Of a DNA stretch of 47,922 nt, positions 33,019 through 38,438 are shown piece after piece. The notes beneath the pieces are model-generated. The model was not told the origin of the DNA. It ran no database searches and was given only the letters and a program-made list of their open reading frames with translations. Within the stretch, counting starts at the first letter, position 1. Each line of letters opens with the position of its first letter. This stretch comes from Bacteroidaceae bacterium (GTDB lineage Bacteria; Bacteroidota; Bacteroidia; Bacteroidales; Bacteroidaceae). The stretch covers positions 1-47,922 of the forward strand of contig JAEDIG010000005.1 in NCBI GenBank assembly GCA_016292545.1. The letters are read 5' to 3'. The position numbers were made by a program, and so were the translations under genes.

Positions 33019-33470
33019 TTTTCCCTTTCCTTTCTTCTTTATTGCCCAATTTCATCCAGCAGACATCCCTCGCCGATGGAGCTATCTTCGATGGCAGATA
33101 GATTAATAACCTTACGCCCGTAAGATTAATAACCCTAACGCCGCAAGGTTATTAATCTTTCTGCCAAGTATGATATATTCGTTTTTCCCGTCTTTTAATA
33201 TTCATACGGCAAGCTACAGGTCAACCCGCTGCTTGCTACATAGCATCGAGAGGTAAGGCATTCAATATTGTTTGCTATGTGTGGGAATGCTTGATGCGGT
33301 TTCATTGGTAAAGCCCTGCGCCCTGGAGTGCGCTACGCAAGACCAAGAAAGGCCGACATAATTATTTTGAAAGAAATGGGAAACCACGCATCGCTTGTGG
33401 AGGCATTAAAAGATTATTGTGCAGTCATTGGCTATAATCAAGAATAAGCCAAGACAACGGATGTTACACT
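33018..33470. other. 453-base gene-poor stretch at the left edge of the AT-rich island
   Basis: It holds a long hairpin (33092-33166) and otherwise only short open frames. One at 33376-33447, starting MGNHASLVEALKDYC and 23 residues long, might be a remnant but was not recognised. Composition becomes clearly AT-richer than the receptor gene. Confidence 0.6.
33092..33166. repeat. 25-bp inverted repeat with a third copy in the loop
   Basis: The left arm at 33092-33116 begins TGGCAGATAGATTAATAACC. The right arm at 33142-33166 is its inverse complement with two mismatches in 25. The 25-base loop holds a third direct copy of AAGATTAATAACC. A very stable hairpin would form in single-stranded DNA or RNA. 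Confidence 0.9.
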
Positions 33471-33920
33471 TTGTACAATGTATATTACAACGAAATGCTG
33501 ACATCAAATGTCAGCGACCTAAAGCTGCAAGAAGGCATCTGCACTCTGCTTGACAGACATTTGGTCGGTAACGGGTATGATTGCAATGAACGGATGGAGG
33601 TTAAAGTCAAAGAAACAGGTGTATCTGACAGATTGTTGTCTCATGTCAAGGTGGCTAGGATTGGTTCTACACCATATTATAACTATGATGACAGCCCGTA
33701 TATCACAGCAGATTCTGTTTTGATTCCATCCGGGGATTTTGCAACTGACTCCATTGACTATTTTGATGACAAATTGTATGTACTCCATTATTCCTATGAT
33801 GTGAAGCGGGACAGCTCGGTATTATACAATGTTGACTTGAAGACCGCAAGACAAAGCACACCACAACATGAGGAGTTGGATGAGTTGGCAAGGGAAATAG
33901 AAAAACTAGTGGTGGAGTGA
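33471..33920 (+). CDS. orphan hypothetical protein, AT-rich
   Basis: Not recognised. Up to 149 residues, acidic and Tyr/Asp-rich, with no signal peptide and no membrane segment. Visible parts: MLTSNVSDLKLQEGICTLL, a Lys/Val run, YYNYDDSPYITADSVLI, a repeat of acidic beta-like strands (DSIDYFDDKLYVLHYSYDV) and a charged helical end (HEELDELAREIEKLVVE). Two starts are possible, 33471 and 33495; the second sits at the foot of a perfect hairpin (33497-33515). Codon use and AT content differ from the housekeeping genes around the island. It could be a complete small protein or the tail of a larger lost gene. Confidence 0.5.
   Translation: MYNVYYNEMLTSNVSDLKLQEGICTLLDRHLVGNGYDCNERMEVKVKETGVSDRLLSHVKVARIGSTPYYNYDDSPYITADSVLIPSGDFATDSIDYFDDKLYVLHYSYDVKRDSSVLYNVDLKTARQSTPQHEELDELAREIEKLVVE
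33497..33515. repeat. perfect 8-bp hairpin at the start of the orphan gene
   Basis: GCTGACAT, loop CAA, ATGTCAGC. It begins at the G of the possible ATG at 33495, so in mRNA it could mask that start. Confidence 0.7.
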
Positions 33921-34158
33921 GCATGTGAAGCAAGGGAGTAGATGATGGAAAGACAGTGAATAGTGGTGTTTTTGACAGGAAAACGCCTGTCTGCTGTGGG
34001 TTTTACACAAAAATTTATCCCCGAAAAACACATTACCTTTGAAACGCGTGGAAAATTACAGATGGGCGCAAACGCACGCATTGGATATGGTTTATCTTTC
34101 CACAGTCGGCTGTTCTGGGGCGTAGTGCTAACGCCAACAATCAATGAAACGGGAAATC

Positions 34159-34207
34159 ATCGGATATGAACGATAAAAACACGTCGTGTTTGTCGTTTAT
34201 ATCCGAT
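34159..34207. repeat. imperfect inverted repeat in front of the ATPase remnant
   Basis: ATCGGATAT at 34159-34167 mirrors ATATCCGAT at 34199-34207, and the centre AACACG-T-CGTGTT continues the symmetry with a few mismatches between. It overlaps the -33 region of the following promoter, the place expected for an operator. Confidence 0.8.
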
Positions 34208-34223
34208 AAAATGATTATCTTTG
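34189..34223 (+). promoter_or_regulatory. putative promoter of the ATPase remnant
   Basis: TTTG at 34189-34192, 23 bases, then TATCTTTG at 34216-34223, ending 22 bases before the ATG at 34246. The spacing is a little long. Confidence 0.5.
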
Positions 34224-34245
34224 CACCCGATTAAATGTGATAGTC

Positions 34246-34359
34246 ATGACTAAAGACTTGATAAAGGTTCTTATTGCGGAGTATCAGCAGTATGTGACTG
34301 GGGTGCAGCTCATTCCCCGTCAGGTGGAGTTCATGGACGGGCAGAATTATGTGCCTTAG
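34246..34359 (+). pseudogene. N-terminal fragment of a DUF4143-type ATPase
   Basis: Only 37 codons remain: MTKDLIKVLIAEYQQYVTG and then VQLIPRQVEFMDGQNYVP before a TAG. This resembles the N-terminus of AAA/DUF4143 proteins up to the strand that precedes Walker A, where intact members continue with a G-x-R-R-x-G-K-S/T loop. Its promoter and inverted repeat are intact. Its TAG overlaps the TAA of the converging intact ATPase gene by two bases, so the break lies exactly at the junction of two related genes. The gene cannot make an ATPase. Confidence 0.7.
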
Positions 34360-35630
34360 TCTTTTAAACATGATATTGGCACAACATAGACGCCATCTTT
34401 CCGCCTGTAGGCATACGGGCCATTTGCTGTGAGCACCATAAGGAATGACGGATTCTTCATTCTGGTAGTGTCAATTTTTGCAGATAGGGCTGTCAAGGTT
34501 CTCACCCCATCCTCAATCAGCTTATCGCCACCGAGCTTAATCTCAATCAGCCCATAGCTGCCGTTACGCAAATGTATCACAGCATCACACTCCAAACCAT
34601 TCTTGTCCCTATAGTGGTAAACGGTGCCTTGCAATGCTTCAGCATAAACCCGCAGGTCTCTCATACAGAGTGTTTCGAAGACGAGGCCGAATGTTTCAAG
34701 GTCGGAAATAAGGTCAGACGGTCCGAGTCCTAAGGCTGCTGTAGCTATTGACGGGTCTGTAAAATACCTTGTATCAGAAGTCCTAATTGCAGTTTTTGAC
34801 CTCAGATTGGGATTCCATGCCGCCACATCTTCAACCACAAAGATGCGTTTCAGGGCATTGATGTATGAAGCAATTGTATCGTTGTCTATACTGTCTCCTT
34901 CATTTGCCTTTAAGTCTGCGCCGATGGTAGCATAGTTCGCTTGCGATCCCTGGTGTCTTGCATACGACCTCATAAGACGGTGCACACGTGACGGATTGCG
35001 CATAATGCCGTCGGCCATTTGTATGTCTCGTTGTTCTACCGCATCCAGATAGTCAAATGCTTGGTCAAGGGCAATATCATTGTTCATACCTACGGCTAAG
35101 GGCCAGCCTCCACGGCAAGCTGCAAAAGCCACTGCTTCAAAGTCAATCCTGGCTATGCCAGCAATGTCTGTTTTCTCAAAGAGTGATTTCAAAGATACGT
35201 CCCCAGATGACTCTTCGGATTCCCATAATGTCATTGGACGCATCTTCTGCCAACCAAAACGTCCTGTGCCGGTGTGAATCACATCGCTCATGTCTGCAGG
35301 AACGCTTGAACCTGTCAGGATGTACAATCCCAACCCGTCTGCATGGTCAGCCTCAAACCTGATACTGTCCCATAATGTCGGCGCCAACTGCCACTCATCT
35401 ATCAGGCGTGGCTTTTCACCTTGAAGCAGTAGTCTTGGATTGATATTGGCAAGTTGTTTGTTTTGTTCAACTTTGCCTGTTTCCGACATATATAGCACGC
35501 TTCTGGCAATCTGTTCTGCGGTAGTTGTCTTCCCACACCATTTTGCACCTTCTAATAACACGGCTCCTTTTCCCGCGAGTTTGCGCACCAACAGTTTGTC
35601 TAGGACCCTTTGTTTATATGCCTTTTTCAT
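34356..35630 (-). CDS. AAA_14/DUF4143 ATP-binding protein
   Basis: A 424-residue P-loop ATPase of the same broad family as the protein at 19673 but from a different subgroup. Walker A is GAKWCGKTTTAEQIA near residue 28, Walker B RLIDEWQLAP near 76, sensor-like LYILTGSS, and an arginine-rich GRFGWQKMRPMTLWESEE follows. The DUF4143 part spans about 185-340. The C-terminal PD-(D/E)XK-like core reads GLECDAVIHL and YGLIEIKLGG. It has its own promoter and a 23-bp tandem repeat upstream. Composition is AT-richer than the flanking genes. Function is unknown; it may act in DNA-related conflict or stress. Confidence 0.86.
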   Translation of the reverse strand: MKKAYKQRVLDKLLVRKLAGKGAVLLEGAKWCGKTTTAEQIARSVLYMSETGKVEQNKQLANINPRLLLQGEKPRLIDEWQLAPTLWDSIRFEADHADGLGLYILTGSSVPADMSDVIHTGTGRFGWQKMRPMTLWESEESSGDVSLKSLFEKTDIAGIARIDFEAVAFAACRGGWPLAVGMNNDIALDQAFDYLDAVEQRDIQMADGIMRNPSRVHRLMRSYARHQGSQANYATIGADLKANEGDSIDNDTIASYINALKRIFVVEDVAAWNPNLRSKTAIRTSDTRYFTDPSIATAALGLGPSDLISDLETFGLVFETLCMRDLRVYAEALQGTVYHYRDKNGLECDAVIHLRNGSYGLIEIKLGGDKLIEDGVRTLTALSAKIDTTRMKNPSFLMVLTANGPYAYRRKDGVYVVPISCLKD

Positions 35631-35652
35631 ACCCGATTCTTTCTGTTCGGTG

Positions 35653-35682
35653 CAAAGATATGAAATATCTGTTGATGACCAA
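35653..35682 (-). promoter_or_regulatory. putative promoter of the second DUF4143-type ATPase
   Basis: On the minus strand TTG (35682-35680), 19 bases, then TATCTTTG (35660-35653), 23 bases before the ATG at 35630. Confidence 0.65.
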
Positions 35683-35720
35683 TGAATTACACATGGTATT
35701 TATGTAAATTTAACATACTA

Positions 35721-35780
35721 TTCGGTAGTTTGGCCGGTTTTCGTTCGGTAGTTTGGCTGGTTTTCGTTCGGTAGTTTGGC
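35721..35780. repeat. 23-bp tandem repeat upstream of the second DUF4143-type ATPase
   Basis: Units start at 35721, 35744 and 35767. The first two are full (TTCGGTAGTTTGGC, C or T, GGTTTTCG) and differ at one base; the third is cut after 14 bases. It starts about 40 bases upstream of the ATPase promoter and ends 50 bases from murI. Confidence 0.92.
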
Positions 35781-35829
35781 GATGCCTCGGGCTGATGTAA
35801 GGTCGGCTTCGGGGCGTTAGGGCGAATCC

Positions 35830-36675
35830 TCATAGCGAGATGTGCTCGGCTGTGACGGGATGGGAGAGGAAGATGGAGGCACTCTGGGCGAAGGACGCGG
35901 GGTGTTCTGTGGTGAGGAAACGGATGGTTGCATTTTGGGTGATGCGGCTCATCATCTCGGGATGCCTGTGGAGATAGGTTTGCAGGCTGGAGGCCACGTA
36001 TTGGCCTTGGGGAATCAGGTGAATGCCTGAGGGCGTGAACTGGCGTATCTTCTGGAGAAGGAGAGGGTAGTGGGTGCAACCAAGGATGATGGTGTCGATG
36101 AGTGGGTCGGTGTGGAGCAGGCGGTTGATGTGCTGCTTTACGAAATAGTCTGCTCCTGGAGAATCGAACTCGCGGTTCTCTACCAGCGGCACCCACATGG
36201 GACATGCTTCGCCCTCCACATGGATGTCGGGATAGAGCTTGGCAATCTCCAGCTTGTAGGTGTGGCTACGGATGGTGCCTGGCGTGGCCAGGATGCCTAC
36301 GTGGCGTGTGTGGGTGAAGGAGCCTATACATTCGGCTGTGGGGCGGATGACACCCAGTACACGACGGTTGGGGTCGATGCGCGGGAGGTCGCGTTGCTGT
36401 ATGGTGCGGAGTGCCTTGGCTGAGGCTGTGTTGCAGGCCAGGATGACCAGATGGCATCCCAAGGCGAACAACCGTTCTACGGCTTGTCTTGTGAATTCGT
36501 AGACAAGCTCGAAAGAACGGTTGCCGTATGGGGCGCGTGCATTGTCGCCCAGATAGATGTAGTCTAGTTGGGGCATGAGCGCGCGTATCTGGCTCAGCAC
36601 GGTGAGCCCTCCGTAGCCGGAATCGAACACACCGATGGGCCCGGTAGCGGCGGTGAGGTTACTTGCCGGCATCAT
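35830..36675 (-). CDS. murI: glutamate racemase
   Basis: Makes D-glutamate for peptidoglycan. The 281 residues contain IGVFDSGYGGLTVL with the catalytic-site Asp-Ser, LGDNARAPYG, the first catalytic cysteine in LACNTASAKAL and the second in ILGCTHYPLLL with its neighbouring His. Length is normal. The start overlaps the end of the third ompH paralogue by 17 bases, so it is the last gene of the envelope operon. Its downstream side is the 23-bp repeat and the AT-rich island. Confidence 0.95.
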   Translation of the reverse strand: MMPASNLTAATGPIGVFDSGYGGLTVLSQIRALMPQLDYIYLGDNARAPYGNRSFELVYEFTRQAVERLFALGCHLVILACNTASAKALRTIQQRDLPRIDPNRRVLGVIRPTAECIGSFTHTRHVGILATPGTIRSHTYKLEIAKLYPDIHVEGEACPMWVPLVENREFDSPGADYFVKQHINRLLHTDPLIDTIILGCTHYPLLLQKIRQFTPSGIHLIPQGQYVASSLQTYLHRHPEMMSRITQNATIRFLTTEHPASFAQSASIFLSHPVTAEHISL

Positions 36676-37294
36676 CCTTCTGTTCCTGTTCTTGTACTTG
36701 TACAGGTTGCAAGGGCTGCACAGGCACCACTACAGGCTGTGGCATGCTGACATTGCCACCGGCAGGACCAGCTGCAGGCGTGGTCTCAGGCACTGCAATG
36801 CCCAGCTTCTGGAGCACGAGTGTGGTGACATCCACACCCACCAGCGGATTGATGAAGGGACATGAGTTGCCGTCGATGTTGAGGACCAGACCGTAGCCCT
36901 GTTCCACTCCCACTTCCAGAATGGCCTGCTTCAGTTTCTTGTCTACCTCGGCCATCAGGTCTTTCTCGGCCTGTTCCAGCAGCTTGCCCACCTGGATGCG
37001 GAATGACACTCCGTTGTCCATTAGGTTTTGCAGTTCAAGCTGGCGCTTTTGCATGATGGTTTGCGGGAACTCCTTCTGCCCTTGCAAAAACTCCACGAAC
37101 TTGCGCTGGAACTCTTCTTCGCCCCGCACGGCCTCCTGCTCATATTTCTGCTTGAGCACTTCCAGGTCTTGCTTGGCCTTGGCATATTCGGGCATCTGCT
37201 CCATCACCTGACGGAAGCTGAGATAGCCAAACTGCGTCTGTGCACATACGGCCATCGGCAGTATGGCAAGCATTATCAGGACAAGTCGTTTCAT
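36659..37294 (-). CDS. OmpH/Skp-family periplasmic chaperone with Pro/Gln-rich tail
   Basis: A 211-residue Skp-like chaperone for outer-membrane proteins. The start at 37294 gives the signal peptide MKRLVLIMLAILPMAVCAQ. It is followed by FGYLSFRQVMEQMPEYAKAKQDLE, the usual beta-strand and start of the long coiled coil (about 35-125), and then the closing strand region (GYGLVLNIDGNSCPFINP, VDVTTLVLQKLGI). Unlike its two paralogues upstream it has a roughly 43-residue low-complexity C-terminal tail rich in Pro, Val, Gln and Glu (VVVPVQPLQPVQVQEQEQK). It overlaps murI by 17 bases. Confidence 0.88.
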   Translation of the reverse strand: MKRLVLIMLAILPMAVCAQTQFGYLSFRQVMEQMPEYAKAKQDLEVLKQKYEQEAVRGEEEFQRKFVEFLQGQKEFPQTIMQKRQLELQNLMDNGVSFRIQVGKLLEQAEKDLMAEVDKKLKQAILEVGVEQGYGLVLNIDGNSCPFINPLVGVDVTTLVLQKLGIAVPETTPAAGPAGGNVSMPQPVVVPVQPLQPVQVQEQEQKDDAGK

Positions 37295-37316
37295 TCGCGT
37301 TATGGTTGGGGTTTGA

Positions 37317-37820
37317 TTACTGGGCAATGCCCACTTCTTTCTTCAGCTGGTCGGTGATGTCGGTGCTGAGCGTGGTGCTTACAAAGGGAATGGCACCCGT
37401 GCTGATGTCCACGATATACACGTATTGTCCGGCTTCGCCAAGTTTCTTCACTGCTGCCATCACCTTTTCCTGAATGGCACCCAGCTTTTCCTGCTGTGCC
37501 TTCTGGAGGGCCTGCTGGTTGTCCTGATAGCTCTGCTGCATACGCTGGTAGAGGTCTTGCAGCTCTTGTTCGCGACGTTGGCGCACGTTGTCGAGCAGGT
37601 TGGCCTGCTCCTTCTGGTACTCGTCGCTCTTCTTCTGGAGTTCATCCTGCATGAGCTTGAGGTCGGCATCAAACTGGTCGGCCATTTTCTTGAGCTCATC
37701 CTGTGCGGTGGTGTACTCCTTCATGTTGGGAATGATGTCGCTACTGTTGAAGTGGGCGAACTTCTGGGCCATCAGGCTCATGGGAAGCATGAGCAGGGCC
37801 ATCAATAATGTTTTTTTCAT
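37317..37820 (-). CDS. OmpH/Skp-family periplasmic chaperone
   Basis: A 167-residue Skp-like protein: signal peptide MKKTLLMALLMLPMSLMAQ, then KFAHFNSSDIIPNMKEYTTAQDEL, a long charged coiled coil (about 40-120, rich in Gln/Lys/Glu), and the closing strand part YVYIVDISTGAIPFVST and LSTDITDQLKKEVGI. It is the second of three paralogues between bamA and murI, 22 bases from the next. Confidence 0.92.
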   Translation of the reverse strand: MKKTLLMALLMLPMSLMAQKFAHFNSSDIIPNMKEYTTAQDELKKMADQFDADLKLMQDELQKKSDEYQKEQANLLDNVRQRREQELQDLYQRMQQSYQDNQQALQKAQQEKLGAIQEKVMAAVKKLGEAGQYVYIVDISTGAIPFVSTTLSTDITDQLKKEVGIAQ

Positions 37821-37861
37821 CTTTTTTTGAATAGTTATGTTAGTTGTTGTTTATCTGTTGT

Positions 37862-38401
37862 TCAATTGTAACCCAGCTTGGTGAGCACTTCGTTGCTGAT
37901 GTCAATCTTGGGGCTGGCAAAGATGATGCCTGCATCGCTGGCACGGTCCAGGATGAGCGAGTAGCCCTTCTGGTCGCTGATGTCCTTGACGGCATTGTAG
38001 ATTTCTTCCTGAATGGGTGCCATCAGGCTCTCGCGTTTCTTGTAGAGTTCGCCTTCGGGACCGAAGTATTTCTTCTTCAGCTCGGCTGCTTCCTTTTCCT
38101 TGGCCACCACGGCTTCCTCGCTCTTGGTCTTCTGCTCTTCGCTCAGGAACACGGCTTCGCTCTGATATTTCTTGTAGAGCGTTTGGGCTTCCTGCGTGAG
38201 AGCCTCCACCTCGGCCTGCCATTTGCGGCTCACTTGGTTGAGCTGTTCGTTGGCGCGTTCGTATGCCGGTATGTTCTTGAGGATATACTCCATGTCGACG
38301 AGTGCAAACTTCTGGGCCTTGGCCTGGAAACTGCAACACAAAGCCACCATGGCCAACATGGCCTTGAATGTGGTTGCGGATGTGAGAATCAACTTTTTCA
38401 T
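37862..38401 (-). CDS. OmpH/Skp-family periplasmic chaperone
   Basis: A 179-residue Skp-like protein following bamA. The signal peptide MKKLILTSATTFKAMLAMVALCCSFQAKAQ leads to KFALVDMEYILKNIPAYERANEQL. A coiled coil (about 55-140) with EVEALTQEAQTLYKKYQSE is followed by GYSLILDRASDAGIIFASPKIDISNEVLTKLG, the standard C-terminal half. It likely escorts unfolded outer-membrane proteins to BamA, which is encoded 37 bases upstream. Confidence 0.93.
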   Translation of the reverse strand: MKKLILTSATTFKAMLAMVALCCSFQAKAQKFALVDMEYILKNIPAYERANEQLNQVSRKWQAEVEALTQEAQTLYKKYQSEAVFLSEEQKTKSEEAVVAKEKEAAELKKKYFGPEGELYKKRESLMAPIQEEIYNAVKDISDQKGYSLILDRASDAGIIFASPKIDISNEVLTKLGYN

Positions 38402-38438
38402 ATCTGTTCTGTATTTAGGTTTTGGTAATGAGATCGTG

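Larger units (their letters stand above)
33921..34245. other. 325-base stretch with promoter-like boxes and an operator-like inverted repeat
   Basis: It holds a -7-like TACCTTTG at 34034-34041, a possible 35-residue frame at 34062-34169 (MGANARIGYG at its start, unsupported), the inverted repeat 34159-34207 and the promoter of the ATPase remnant. Confidence 0.6.

Noticed and set aside
33018..33100. Cobalamin or other riboswitch upstream of the TonB-dependent receptor
   Set aside because: The promoter lies only 30 bases before the start codon and no conserved aptamer sequence is visible.
33794..34144. 116-residue minus-strand frame over the end of the orphan gene
   Set aside because: Ser/Phe/Cys-rich shadow composition, no promoter and no recognisable motif.
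19539..35780. CRISPR arrays at 19539, 21097 or 35721
   Set aside because: Only two to four copies, spacers of 8 bases or none, and no cas genes.
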